Shown piece after piece: positions 1-7,699 of a stretch of DNA of 29,162 nt (its first letter is position 1; every line of letters begins with the position of its first letter). A program made the translations under genes and the position numbers. The notes beneath the pieces are model-generated. The model was not told the DNA's origin. It saw only the letters and a list, made by a program, of their open reading frames with translations, and made no database searches. Source of the stretch: CAZNLL01 sp964573885 (GTDB lineage: Bacteria > Desulfobacterota > DSM-4660 > Desulfatiglandales > Desulfatiglandaceae); assembly GCA_964573885.1 (NCBI GenBank), contig CAZNLL010000032.1, forward strand, positions 1-29,162. The letters are read 5' to 3'.

Positions 1-164
1 AGGAGCCCGCGGGATGCCGCTGTGCCGATGTTCTCAGGGGGATGGCCAAACCCGTGGACTGCAAGCTCTTCAGGAAGGTCTGTACCCCCCGAAACCCTGT
101 GGGCCCCTGTATGGTGAGCAGCGAGGGGACCTGTGCAGCCTACTTCAAGTACGATGAGTCCTAA
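1..164 (+). CDS. hypD: Hydrogenase maturation protein HypD, C-terminal fragment
   Basis: This is the 3' end of a gene that begins outside the window; the reading frame starts at base 3 and ends with TAA at 162-164. The 53 visible residues contain the Cys-rich HypD tail: a CRC near the left edge, then a VCTPRNPVGPCMVSSEGTC stretch and a final AAYFKY. HypD is the iron-sulfur scaffold that, with HypC, carries the Fe(CN)2CO unit during assembly of the NiFe-hydrogenase active site in the cytoplasm. The catalytic and iron-binding N-terminal part is not visible, so completeness cannot be judged. The stop codon abuts the start of the kinase gene with no gap, which suggests co-transcription with a hyp operon to the left. 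Confidence 0.93.
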   Translation, partial: EPAGCRCADVLRGMAKPVDCKLFRKVCTPRNPVGPCMVSSEGTCAAYFKYDES

Positions 165-848
165 ATGAAACCCCTGTTTGGATCCATCAGGCTCTCTGAT
201 CGATCACGAGGTGACTATCTCGTCTTGAGAAAGGCCTCCAACACGAGACCTGTCATCTGGCTTGTTGAAGAAGACGGGGTTCAGGCTGTGGTCAAAGATT
301 ATAGTCCCCTGGGTTTTTTCTTCAGAAACATCATCGGCCGCTTCCTGGTGTGGCGGGAGAGCAAGGCATTAAGAAGGCTGAGACAAACGGAAGGGGTGCC
401 CCGTCTCTTCCGGGTAATCGACGGCCTTGCCCTGGTCCTTGAAAAGAGCCCGGGGAGGAGTGTTGAAGGCCTGGAGCAGACCACCCGCCTTCCAAGGCGC
501 TTTTTTGACGACTTACAAGCCTTGGTAGACCGATGCCACGAGAGGGGCGTAGCCCACTGTGATCTCAAGCGGGCCGCCAATATCCTCGTAGATCCAAACT
601 GGGCCCCCCACATTATCGACTGGGGGGCGTCCATCTGCAGGGAGGAATTCAGGTTTTTCCCCTTCAGCCGGATCTACCAAAGGTTCCTCCTGGACGACTA
701 TACGGCCGTAACCAAGCTCAAACTCCGCCATATTCCCGAGGCCGTAAGCGACCGGGAAAAGGACCTATACAGCTATCGTGGCAAGGCGGAAAACACCGTG
801 AGGGCGGTCAGGGACAGGTTGCGGGAGTTGCTCCAAAAGGTCTCCTGA
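165..848 (+). CDS. Small RIO/lipopolysaccharide-kinase-like protein kinase
   Basis: A 227-residue protein with the core of a protein-kinase-like fold. Visible elements are a candidate beta3 lysine (K44, in VVKDY), a candidate alpha-C glutamate (E65), a catalytic loop at 131-139 with H131, D133, K135 and N139 (HCDLKRAAN), and a metal-binding D152 in IIDWG, where DWG replaces the usual DFG. There is no clear glycine-rich loop, and the length is short, as in RIO-like, InaA/Kdo-kinase-like and other small bacterial kinases. All key catalytic residues are present, so activity is plausible; the substrate is unknown. The start codon directly follows the hypD stop, so it probably belongs to the same transcript. 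No strong ribosome binding site is visible, which is consistent with translational coupling. Confidence 0.75.
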   Translation: MKPLFGSIRLSDRSRGDYLVLRKASNTRPVIWLVEEDGVQAVVKDYSPLGFFFRNIIGRFLVWRESKALRRLRQTEGVPRLFRVIDGLALVLEKSPGRSVEGLEQTTRLPRRFFDDLQALVDRCHERGVAHCDLKRAANILVDPNWAPHIIDWGASICREEFRFFPFSRIYQRFLLDDYTAVTKLKLRHIPEAVSDREKDLYSYRGKAENTVRAVRDRLRELLQKVS

Positions 849-862
849 AAGCCTTTTGGAGC
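830..862. terminator. Strong hairpin between convergent genes
   Basis: A perfect 11-bp stem (GCTCCAAAAGG, 830-840, pairing with 852-862) with an 11-nt loop covers the end of the kinase gene and nearly touches the stop of the convergent MBL gene at 864. No T tract follows on either strand, so it is not a canonical intrinsic terminator. Its position between two converging genes suggests transcript 3'-end formation or protection. Confidence 0.5.
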
Positions 863-863
863 C

Positions 864-1751
864 TTAGGAAACAGTGCCGTTGTCTGATCTCAAAAAGCCC
901 ACAAACCCGTCTATGGCGTTTTCAAGAAAAAACTGCTCCCTCTCCTGATCGCGGGGGTCCATGTGGTGAAAGGCCTCCAGGTTGGGGTCCTCTTGGATCA
1001 GGATCTCCATACAGCGCTTTTTAAGGTCGGCATCCCCCTTGTCCATCTCTCTGTGAATAATGTCCTTCCACAAAAGAAGCTGGCCCCGATAGACCTTCAA
1101 GAGCCGGTGGGAACTCTCGGCCGCGCCAAAATGGGCGAAGCGGATGGGCAGATCGGGCAACTCAAGTAACCGGTCGATGCTTTCCAGGCACGGAGCGAGG
1201 AAGAACCTGGGGGGTGTCGCCGGTCTCAGGTATTCCTTTCTCTTAATCACTTGATATACGCCACAGGCCTCACCCGCATAAAGCCTGTTTTTGTAAACAA
1301 AGCTCAAATGATGGGCGGCATGACCCGGTGTTTCCATCACCTTGAGACCTTTTACATCCGCCCGGGCATGAGGGATCAGTTGTGCGGGGTCCACCGGGCC
1401 GGGCTCACCGTATGCCTCGGCGATGTCTCCCAGTACCTTCAAGCTGCCGGCCCACAGTGTGGAAGGCTCCACCAGGTAGGGAAGGGCCTTTTCATGGCAA
1501 ATAACCCTGGCCTTGGTATAGTGGTCGAGCACGGGGGCCAGCCCCCCTCCATGATCAATGTGGATGTGGGTGAGCAGGATATAGTCCACTTTACTGGTCC
1601 CCATATCCTCCAGCGATTCAATCAGCCGGTGAGCCGTGCTGGCGGGTCCCACGTCCACCAGGAGGGTGTTTCCGTCTTCACACACCCAGGTGCCGAAAAA
1701 GTTGCTGTACCCGGGCAGGTCTTGTTTGATTTCAACGAGGTTCTCTTTCAT
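864..1751 (-). CDS. MBL-fold metallo-hydrolase
   Basis: A 295-residue metallo-beta-lactamase-fold protein. The zinc signature THIHIDH occupies residues 61-67, with further candidate ligands in TPGHAAHH and in AHFGA. At the position where the family normally has a GDA/GDx bridging aspartate, this protein reads GEA (in LYAGEACG), a conservative Asp-to-Glu change. The last 80 residues are helical and charged and are probably a C-terminal helical extension. No signal peptide is visible, so it is likely cytoplasmic. It follows the methyltransferase gene by only 5 bases on the minus strand, implying an operon. Family members act on thioesters, lactones, phosphodiesters and other substrates, so the substrate cannot be read from the sequence. 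Confidence 0.85.
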   Translation of the reverse strand: MKENLVEIKQDLPGYSNFFGTWVCEDGNTLLVDVGPASTAHRLIESLEDMGTSKVDYILLTHIHIDHGGGLAPVLDHYTKARVICHEKALPYLVEPSTLWAGSLKVLGDIAEAYGEPGPVDPAQLIPHARADVKGLKVMETPGHAAHHLSFVYKNRLYAGEACGVYQVIKRKEYLRPATPPRFFLAPCLESIDRLLELPDLPIRFAHFGAAESSHRLLKVYRGQLLLWKDIIHREMDKGDADLKKRCMEILIQEDPNLEAFHHMDPRDQEREQFFLENAIDGFVGFLRSDNGTVS

Positions 1752-1756
1752 GCGCT

Positions 1757-2374
1757 TTATGGCTCCTTATCAGATCGACTTTTTTGAGTGATCTCCTTGG
1801 GCCTTGGTTGCCGTCCGGCCCCGCACCCCTCCGGGAATCGGTATACATAGATAGGATCCCGGGAAGACCCCGGGCGCAGCACCTCATGGGGCTGCCAGCC
1901 CGGGAGGGAAAAATTGCATGAGACCACCCGGGTGCCCGGCCGGAGTTCACCCTCCAGTTTCCGTACCAATCTTTTCAAAACATCCGGGAAAAGGTAGCAA
2001 AACACCACGTCCGCCTCCCCCAGATTTATGGACCAAAAACTCCCCCACTTCACATGTACCCCTTTTGAAGCCGCGGCCAGGACCCTGGCCATGCCGAAGG
2101 CAAGAGGATTTATCTCAATGCCCAGCGCCCTTACCCCGTAACGCCTGTGCGCCGCCCGGAGAACCCGCCCGTCCCCACACCCAAGGTCCACAAGCAGTTC
2201 CTCCGGCCTCATGGCCACTGTATCCAGAAAGGCCCTTAAGCGCACCGAAGAGGTAGACACAAAAAGGGCCCCCTTGGTCACAGGGAGGGTCCCTCCCGCT
2301 GCAAGCACATAGAGGAGTTTGAAGACAAAAAAGGATCCAGCCCCAATGAGAAAGACAATGACCCAGGTTGCCAT
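1757..2374 (-). CDS. Membrane-anchored class I SAM-dependent methyltransferase
   Basis: A 205-residue protein with one N-terminal hydrophobic helix (about residues 4-27), then a Rossmann methyltransferase core with motif I LVDLGCGDGR at 61-70, an acidic beta2 end (GIEIN) and a post-core segment with FCYLFPDVL. The membrane helix followed directly by a small methyltransferase core resembles the FAM173/lysine N-methyltransferase-like group, but that assignment is tentative. The C-terminal 25 residues are basic and low in complexity. The gene lies 5 bases upstream of the MBL hydrolase gene on the same strand, so the two are probably translated from one message. The substrate is not evident; a membrane-associated target fits the anchor. 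Confidence 0.8.
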   Translation of the reverse strand: MATWVIVFLIGAGSFFVFKLLYVLAAGGTLPVTKGALFVSTSSVRLRAFLDTVAMRPEELLVDLGCGDGRVLRAAHRRYGVRALGIEINPLAFGMARVLAAASKGVHVKWGSFWSINLGEADVVFCYLFPDVLKRLVRKLEGELRPGTRVVSCNFSLPGWQPHEVLRPGSSRDPIYVYRFPEGCGAGRQPRPKEITQKSRSDKEP

Positions 2375-2435
2375 GTTATCCTCCTGTCGGTGTTAGAGAC
2401 CCTTCACTTCGGCCCGGCCACACCGGGACCTCTCA

Positions 2436-2474
2436 TAAAAATCCCGGCGACCCCCCAAGGCGGGACTGGCCGGG
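2436..2474 (-). terminator. Rho-independent terminator after the 780-residue cyclase-like gene
   Basis: On the minus strand, a GC-only stem (CCCGGC with GCCGGG, plus strand 2443-2448 and 2469-2474) with an internal GC-rich loop is followed by A and TTTTTA. On the plus strand the same stem is followed by GTTTTTT (2475-2481), so it could work in both directions. It separates the 780-residue gene from the methyltransferase-MBL pair. Confidence 0.6.
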
Positions 2475-2507
2475 GTTTTTTAGATTTTCCCATTGCCATG
2501 GGGCTTT

Positions 2508-4850
2508 TCAAGACCCTTTGAGCTTTTTCCTCACATACTCATAAACCTTCGGATGGGTACACACCTCATAGTATTTCCGCGACGTGTGCTGTATAAGCCT
2601 CAAATCGTCGGCCCTCACGTATTCGATACGCGCCTCCCGGATGATCAGGCGCTGGTATTTACCGGTCACCGTGGGAAATTTACCTGTATGGAGCTTTAAA
2701 AGGCCCTTGTGTAGCTCAGGGATGGAACACTGAAGTGTCTTTAGTCTGATCTCCCTGGTGAGTTTTTTAAAGGCCGAAGCGTTGAGTTCAATGCCATTGA
2801 GATTATAGCGATAGTAAATATCATCAGGGGTGGCCTCAATCTGCTCGTCTGGAACGGTTTGATACACGTAAACATTAAAAGGCGGAGGATTTTCGGAAAA
2901 AAGCCTGCGCAAGGGCTTGGCACATCCAGACAAACGGTCTGAGAGGTTAATCGCCGAAGAGATCATGATTCGGTTGTCTCCGTCAAACAGAAAGGTGGGT
3001 GGGCTGTTATTAAAGGCGATGCCGGTGCCGATTTCAAGAGTGGGGAGGCCGTGTTTCCTGCTCTTTTCGTTATACCGCCTGACAATAAGAAGAATATTGA
3101 TGGCCAGCCCGCACGCCCGGGCAACGGCATACCAGCCTTGGGGGGTCTGCTCCTGTTCGAAAATGGAAAGGATCATGGCGTCCCCTTCAATGAACACCTT
3201 TACAGCCCCGTACTCCTTCAACACCTCAGTGACGGGATCAAAAAAGTTCAGGCTGAAATAGGAGGCAGGGTTCAGTCCCCTCTGCTTCATCCGGTGGGTA
3301 ATCCCCGTAGATCCCCTTACATCCGCCTTGAGCACCACATGGTTGATAATGGGCTTCTCTTCCAAAGCGTATTCGTTGGGAAGTAAAAATTCATAAAGGG
3401 TGTTGTTTGTCCGGGAAAGCTTGACAACACTTTCGTCCCGGGCCAGGTTGATAAATTCCATGGCCTCTCTCACCGTATTATAGTTCTGAATATCCCGATG
3501 ATAGCGAGCAAAGGCCCGAAGAAAGCGAAGGAAATACTCCTTTCGCTCTTGTGGCCCGGTCTTGTCAATATACTTGACGGTCTTTCGAAGGGCAGCCAGT
3601 GAAAAGGTCTTCCCGTCAGGTCTCTTGAGGCGTCTCAATTTATTGGCAATATCTTTTCTCACCTTCGGTTCAATGAGATATTGCAGGGCCTGTTGCGGCG
3701 GCAGGGGGGGACAATATTCCCGGTAAACAGGCCGCATGGCATAGGAGGCCATCATCCTTTTTGTGACCCCGATTCTATCCAGCTCTTTGTAAAAAAAATC
3801 GAGGTGCTTCTTCTGCCTCCTGGCCTGCTCCCTGAGCCCTTGGAGGACCTCTTTGGCTGCTTTTTGACCTCTCAGGCTTTTGTAATCCTCTTCTGATTGG
3901 AACCAATTGAACAGGGCATCGATATTGTCCACTTCCTTGAGTATTCCGTCCATTTGCGCGTCATAGGCCTCTTCCGAGCCCAAACCCGACGCTCCCCCGG
4001 CCCCCTCCTGGAATGGGGCCGAAAAGGAAACATCCAACCGGCCCAAAAGGGTCTTAATCAGGGGCAAAAGAATATCGTAGCGGTCGGGATCTTCAAAACG
4101 ATGCCCCAGCAAGACGTATTCTTCCACCATGAGAAAATCGTCGGAGGGATTCTCCGTATAAAGGAGAGGATTTGAGAACAGGGCTGCAGAAGCCACCGCA
4201 TTCATCCCGAAGTTTGCCTCCCGCATCTCCTTGAGATCGGATTCCTGCACCTCGGCCAGATACCGGCACAGCTCGGAGCCCACGCTTCTTGAAATGGACG
4301 CCCTGTTCTGGCGGATATCCGATAGCCTTGCCCGGAGCCTGGTGAGCGCGGCGAGGTCGTCCTTGCTCCCTGAATCCCGTCCCCAAAGGGTGTCTTTTTG
4401 TTCCCCCTGTCTGTAGGCCACTTCATAGTCGCGAACCATGTTCCGGAATTGCTGGAGAAAGGCATCATACTGGGTCCGGAGTTCTTCAACGATCATTTTG
4501 ACCACGGCCGTCTGGGCAAGGTAGTCGATCTGGATCTCTCGAGCCAGCTTTGCCTTATTCAGGGCGGCCTCCAATACCTCCCTGCAAAGCCGTTTAAACT
4601 CATCCCTTTCTCTGACCCAGGTGGAGGATCCGTCCCTGGGCAGAATCTCTTCCGCCTTTGCATACCTGCCGATGACCCTTAGGGCGATCTTTTGGGTGGC
4701 CTTCAAAAGCCCTGCACTAAGCAGGACATCGTGGCGGATGTTGTCCACACCCCGGGTTAACCTGTCGAGGGAATAGCTGACGGAGTACACCTTAAGGCGC
4801 TGGTCCGGCGCACTTAAAGCGCTGGCTGCATATGCAGTGGAGTTATCCAT
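2508..4850 (-). CDS. Soluble protein with divergent class III nucleotidyl cyclase domain
   Basis: A 780-residue protein without signal peptide or membrane segment. Residues 1-500 are mostly charged, helical and coiled-coil-like, with no domain I recognise. From about 505 to 660 there is a class III adenylate/guanylate cyclase-like domain: D510 (KADVRGST) and D557 (EGDAMI) match the two metal-binding aspartates, and N635 and R639 (INLSDRL) match the transition-state Asn-x3-Arg pair. The usual Lys four residues before the second Asp (as in KTIGD) is Phe553 here, and the Gly-Asp that normally precedes the Asn is absent. About 120 further residues follow the domain. The gene stands alone on the minus strand with its own terminator. 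Catalysis is possible but nucleotide specificity is uncertain; a regulatory pseudo-cyclase is the alternative. Confidence 0.75.
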   Translation of the reverse strand: MDNSTAYAASALSAPDQRLKVYSVSYSLDRLTRGVDNIRHDVLLSAGLLKATQKIALRVIGRYAKAEEILPRDGSSTWVRERDEFKRLCREVLEAALNKAKLAREIQIDYLAQTAVVKMIVEELRTQYDAFLQQFRNMVRDYEVAYRQGEQKDTLWGRDSGSKDDLAALTRLRARLSDIRQNRASISRSVGSELCRYLAEVQESDLKEMREANFGMNAVASAALFSNPLLYTENPSDDFLMVEEYVLLGHRFEDPDRYDILLPLIKTLLGRLDVSFSAPFQEGAGGASGLGSEEAYDAQMDGILKEVDNIDALFNWFQSEEDYKSLRGQKAAKEVLQGLREQARRQKKHLDFFYKELDRIGVTKRMMASYAMRPVYREYCPPLPPQQALQYLIEPKVRKDIANKLRRLKRPDGKTFSLAALRKTVKYIDKTGPQERKEYFLRFLRAFARYHRDIQNYNTVREAMEFINLARDESVVKLSRTNNTLYEFLLPNEYALEEKPIINHVVLKADVRGSTGITHRMKQRGLNPASYFSLNFFDPVTEVLKEYGAVKVFIEGDAMILSIFEQEQTPQGWYAVARACGLAINILLIVRRYNEKSRKHGLPTLEIGTGIAFNNSPPTFLFDGDNRIMISSAINLSDRLSGCAKPLRRLFSENPPPFNVYVYQTVPDEQIEATPDDIYYRYNLNGIELNASAFKKLTREIRLKTLQCSIPELHKGLLKLHTGKFPTVTGKYQRLIIREARIEYVRADDLRLIQHTSRKYYEVCTHPKVYEYVRKKLKGS

Positions 4851-5151
4851 TCTCAGATCTCATGAAGGGTCTGAACTTTTTTAGGCCTTATCTGCCCGCC
4901 TTTGAAGGCTCCCGCCCTTGCGGAAGTTAAGGCCAACCCGTGGATTAATAACATGATTTTTGCTTTCTAGCCAACAAATAATGGACCTAACCCCCAGAAT
5001 TCCCCTGCCCTCTCTTTACAACCCAGAGGCCCTGTTGCTAATCTGGCCTCGGGGCTGCAGCCCCCCAAGATCTATTTGCGGGACCCTCCTCGAGGTTCTT
5101 CCCTTCCCGGAGGGGAGCCGAAGGCCATCGTCTTTTTGAAGAAGACACCCC
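4851..5151. other. Divergent intergenic region
   Basis: This stretch separates the minus-strand cyclase-like gene from the plus-strand DUF218 gene and should hold promoters for both. I see no convincing sigma-70 pair for either direction; the best minus-strand candidate is a weak TTCAAA / TAAAAA pair 17 bases apart near 4880-4910. A 14-bp perfect palindrome (GGGGCTGCAGCCCC, 5051-5064) lies in the plus-strand leader half and could be an operator or an RNA hairpin. No small gene is supported here. Confidence 0.4.
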
Positions 5152-5883
5152 ATGGGAAATGCTTTAAAGAGAAAGGGAATCAGACATAAACAGGCCTCAG
5201 GGAGTCGGTCTTTCTTGCTCCTCTCCCTTATTGCCCTGCTTATTGGAGGAGTCCTGCTCTTCCTTTTCTCCAAGCCCCTCCTCACTGGGATCGGCAAATA
5301 TCTGGTCCGCAGTGATCCCGCTGCGCGCGCGGAGGCCGTGGTGGTGCTCTGGACAGGCGTTGACTACTATCCCCGCCTTATCGAGGCCGCCAGGCTCTAT
5401 CGAGAGGGGCTGGCTGGGAAGGTGGTGATCAATGGAAATCGAAAAACAGAGGTCCTTAGGAATCTTGAGAAAAAAGGCTTTAAACCCGCTGTCCCCTGGC
5501 ACACGGATTTTGTGCGCATCCTTCAACTCCTGGGTGTTCCATCCGGAGACATCATTCCCCTGAGCGCCGAAGACGTTTACGATACTGTCAGCGAAGCCCA
5601 GGTGGTAGGTACGGCACTCATACATCGGGGATTCTCAAAGATTCTCATCACCACGAGCAAGTTCCACACCCGTAGGGCGGGCCATATCTGGGAAAGGGCC
5701 TTCCCCGACAGGCTCGAAATCTCCATGGTTGCCGCCCGGGAGGACCCTTACCAACCCCAGGGATGGTGGAAGAAGGGACGGCAGATAAAGTGGGTGCTTT
5801 CGGAATACGGGGCATGGCTCTATGCCCTTTTATGCCCCGGAAAGGGGCTGCCTCTCCCCTCGCCGGATGAGCCTGCGAGGTAG
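5152..5883 (+). CDS. ElyC/SanA/YdcF family (DUF218) membrane protein
   Basis: A 243-residue protein with a basic N-terminus, one membrane helix at about residues 21-40, and a DUF218 domain after it. Typical elements are the AVVVLWTG opening strand, the repeated R-L-Y-R-EGLAGKVVING section, the acidic ILPL-like stretch with DTVSEA, and the closing ITTSKFHTRRA motif. This is the pattern of ElyC/SanA/YdcF proteins, which face the periplasm and influence cell-envelope and peptidoglycan or polyisoprenoid metabolism; the exact reaction is unsettled even for well-studied members. The LysM gene follows 76 bases downstream from its own promoter. No obvious Shine-Dalgarno precedes the ATG, so a slightly later start is possible. 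Confidence 0.82.
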   Translation: MGNALKRKGIRHKQASGSRSFLLLSLIALLIGGVLLFLFSKPLLTGIGKYLVRSDPAARAEAVVVLWTGVDYYPRLIEAARLYREGLAGKVVINGNRKTEVLRNLEKKGFKPAVPWHTDFVRILQLLGVPSGDIIPLSAEDVYDTVSEAQVVGTALIHRGFSKILITTSKFHTRRAGHIWERAFPDRLEISMVAAREDPYQPQGWWKKGRQIKWVLSEYGAWLYALLCPGKGLPLPSPDEPAR

Positions 5884-5886
5884 GGC

Positions 5887-5915
5887 TTGATAAGTCAGGG
5901 GGCATGGAGTATACT
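5887..5915 (+). promoter_or_regulatory. Sigma-70-type promoter of the LysM gene, with palindrome over the -10
   Basis: TTGATA (5887-5892) and TATACT (5910-5915) are separated by 17 bases, a near-consensus pair. The predicted transcript start is about 38 bases before the ATG at 5960. A perfect 12-bp palindrome, GGAGTATACTCC (5906-5917), is centred on the -10 element and could be a repressor site. Confidence 0.65.
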
Positions 5916-5959
5916 CCCCTTCAGTTTTCTCATGAGAATTTTTTGCAAGGAGATACTGC

Positions 5960-6592
5960 ATGGATCGAGAGCCGGATATGGACAGGGACACCCTTATGGA
6001 AGATGCAGCTGAAGACCTGGATTACGTGAAAAAGGGTTATAACAGGCGGGTTCAGGGCCCGGACGGTGGTAACAAGAAGGTCATCATCCTCTGCAGCGCA
6101 ATCCTGCTGGTGGCCATTGTCATTCTTTTCTTCTTTTTCGGAAAAGACGGCCAGGTTTCCCCCGGGGAAATAGCCTCCATACAGAGCCGGCTCGGCCGGT
6201 TGGAGACAGGGGCTTTACGGACTACGGACGTAAAGGAAAAAATAGCCCGACTCGGAACAGCGCAAAAGCAGATCCGGGAATCTATTGACAAATTAGAGCG
6301 CTCCATAAAGGCTTCTAAGCAGCAGATGAATGCCTTGAGACAGGGCCTTGAAGAGATGGAAAAGAAGACGGCCGCCCTGTCGGAGAAAACCGTGGCCCCG
6401 GCCCCTGCTCAAAAGGAAACCGCCTCTTCGGCCGAGGTCCGGTATTATGAAGTACAGCCCAAGGATACCCTTTACCGCATTGCTCTAAAGCACGGGCTTT
6501 CCGTTCAAGAGCTGTGCCGTCTTAACAATATAAACCCAAACCAGGCCATACACCCGGGCCAAAAGCTGCGGATTCCCCGGGCTACCCGGTAG
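5960..6592 (+). CDS. Single-span membrane protein with coiled coil and C-terminal LysM domain
   Basis: A 210-residue protein. Residues 1-35 are charged and cytoplasmic, about 36-57 form a strongly hydrophobic helix ending in a run of Phe, about 65-135 are heptad-like coiled coil, then an Ala/Pro-rich linker leads to one LysM domain at about 160-207 (YEVQPKDTLYRIA ... LNNINPNQAIHPGQKLRIP). LysM binds the GlcNAc-containing backbone of peptidoglycan, so the likely topology places the coiled coil and LysM in the periplasm, tethering the inner membrane to the wall. A good ribosome binding site (AAGGAG) precedes the ATG, and the gene has its own promoter. No enzymatic domain is present. Confidence 0.88.
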   Translation: MDREPDMDRDTLMEDAAEDLDYVKKGYNRRVQGPDGGNKKVIILCSAILLVAIVILFFFFGKDGQVSPGEIASIQSRLGRLETGALRTTDVKEKIARLGTAQKQIRESIDKLERSIKASKQQMNALRQGLEEMEKKTAALSEKTVAPAPAQKETASSAEVRYYEVQPKDTLYRIALKHGLSVQELCRLNNINPNQAIHPGQKLRIPRATR

Positions 6593-6678
6593 GTAAACCC
6601 CATGCCATGGGTCTGCATAAGAGGCAAGACCGGGATCGACGTCCCTCAGGATGAAAGGTCCCACATGAGGCTGCGGGC

Positions 6679-7341
6679 ATGAAAATCACGGAAGAGATCT
6701 ACCAGGTAGGCGGGCCGCCCTTGACCTCTCCCCAGGACGCAGCTATTTACCTCATTAATTTTGAAGGTCATGCCGCCCTTGTGGATGCCGGTTGCGGCAA
6801 CGCCCAAGACAGGGTCATGGAGAATATCCAGGCATGTGGCGTAGCGCCTGAACAGATCCAATACCTTCTGATCACCCATTGTCATTATGATCACACAGGT
6901 GGAGCCGGAGGGCTTATCCAGGCAATCCGCTGCCAGGCCATAGCCCACGAACTGGACGCCCAGTTCATGGAAAAGGGCAATGACAAAGTAACGGCCGCCA
7001 AGTGGTATGCGTCCAAGTTCAACCCCTTCCCCATCCACAGAAAACTGATTCTTCCCAAGGAAGTGATTGATCTCGGAGGCAGACAGATCGAGGCCATTCA
7101 TACCCCGGGACACTCTCCAGGTTCTGTGGTGTATCTTGCTGAATCAGAGGGCCTCCGTGTCCTCTTTGGACAAGATATCCACGGTCCCCTCGACAAGACC
7201 CTCCTATCGAACAAGGAAGACTATCTTCGCTCTCTCCAACTCCTCTTATCCCTTGAAGCCGATATCCTCTGTGAGGGCCACTACGGAATATTCAAGGGTA
7301 AAGAAGGCATCAAGGATTTTATCCGGTCTTTCATGCATTAA
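6679..7341 (+). CDS. MBL-fold metallo-hydrolase (glyoxalase II-like)
   Basis: A 220-residue metallo-beta-lactamase-fold hydrolase with all expected metal-site motifs: THCHYDH at about 66-72, TPGHSPGS for the next histidine, LFGQDIHG for the bridging aspartate, and CEGHYGIF for the last histidine. This set matches the glyoxalase II-like subgroup of small cytoplasmic hydrolases more closely than the first MBL protein at 864-1751, and the two share little beyond the fold. No signal peptide is visible. The Shine-Dalgarno sequence is weak. The gene appears to stand alone between the LysM gene and a non-coding or decayed stretch; its substrate is not evident. Confidence 0.86.
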   Translation: MKITEEIYQVGGPPLTSPQDAAIYLINFEGHAALVDAGCGNAQDRVMENIQACGVAPEQIQYLLITHCHYDHTGGAGGLIQAIRCQAIAHELDAQFMEKGNDKVTAAKWYASKFNPFPIHRKLILPKEVIDLGGRQIEAIHTPGHSPGSVVYLAESEGLRVLFGQDIHGPLDKTLLSNKEDYLRSLQLLLSLEADILCEGHYGIFKGKEGIKDFIRSFMH

Positions 7342-7454
7342 CACCCTTCCCTTTACAGGCTGTAAAAAATCGTAACAACGTCTACATCAAGGCCCTTGAG
7401 TGCGATCGCTCAAGGCTGGAGCGACTCAAAGAAGCGTTGAAAGGAAGAGAAAAC

Positions 7455-7541
7455 ATGCTCTACATGGTCGATTACCGGGAGAAGAAAAAAGAGGTTTACC
7501 AGGAATATCGACGTCCCCTTGCAAGCTGGATTGTGGGATAG
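7455..7541 (+). CDS. Candidate 28-residue ORF or remnant of a longer gene
   Basis: An ATG at 7455 is preceded by AAGGAAGAG with 5 bases spacing and opens a 28-codon frame rich in Lys, Glu, Tyr and Arg. The same frame stays open upstream to before 7342 with similarly coding-like charged residues, but no ATG or GTG start is found there. It may therefore be the end of a decayed gene rather than a true small protein. I do not recognise a family. Confidence 0.25.
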   Translation: MLYMVDYREKKKEVYQEYRRPLASWIVG

Positions 7542-7597
7542 GATGCACGAAATCGGGCCAGGATAGGGATTTGGTAGAAGGACTATGTTTTAAGGTT

Positions 7598-7625
7598 TTG
7601 ATTTTCCATCCAGATCCTGTATATT
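7598..7625 (+). promoter_or_regulatory. Sigma-70-type promoter of the YihY-family gene
   Basis: TTGATT (7598-7603) and TATATT (7620-7625) are separated by 16 bases. Transcription would begin near 7632, giving a leader of about 80 bases before the GTG start at 7714. Confidence 0.5.
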
Positions 7626-7699
7626 CTCTCTGAGACCTCGCAGAGAGGTCCTCGTCTTATGAACAGAAATCCAAGCGGGTTCCCATACGACCTGCGAGG
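7626..7699 (+). promoter_or_regulatory. Leader with mutually exclusive hairpins upstream of the YihY-family gene
   Basis: Three pairings compete. CTCTCTG (7626-7632) pairs perfectly with CAGAGAG (7641-7647); GACCTC (7634-7639) pairs with GAGGTC (7645-7650); CCTCGCAG (7637-7644) pairs perfectly with CTGCGAGG (7692-7699). The last ends just before the ribosome binding site. This resembles a switchable leader, but no riboswitch class is recognised. Confidence 0.35.

Noticed and set aside
7391..7413. GCGATCGC-containing repeat as a CRISPR or mobile-element end
   Set aside because: A single copy with no spacer array, transposase or terminal repeats nearby.
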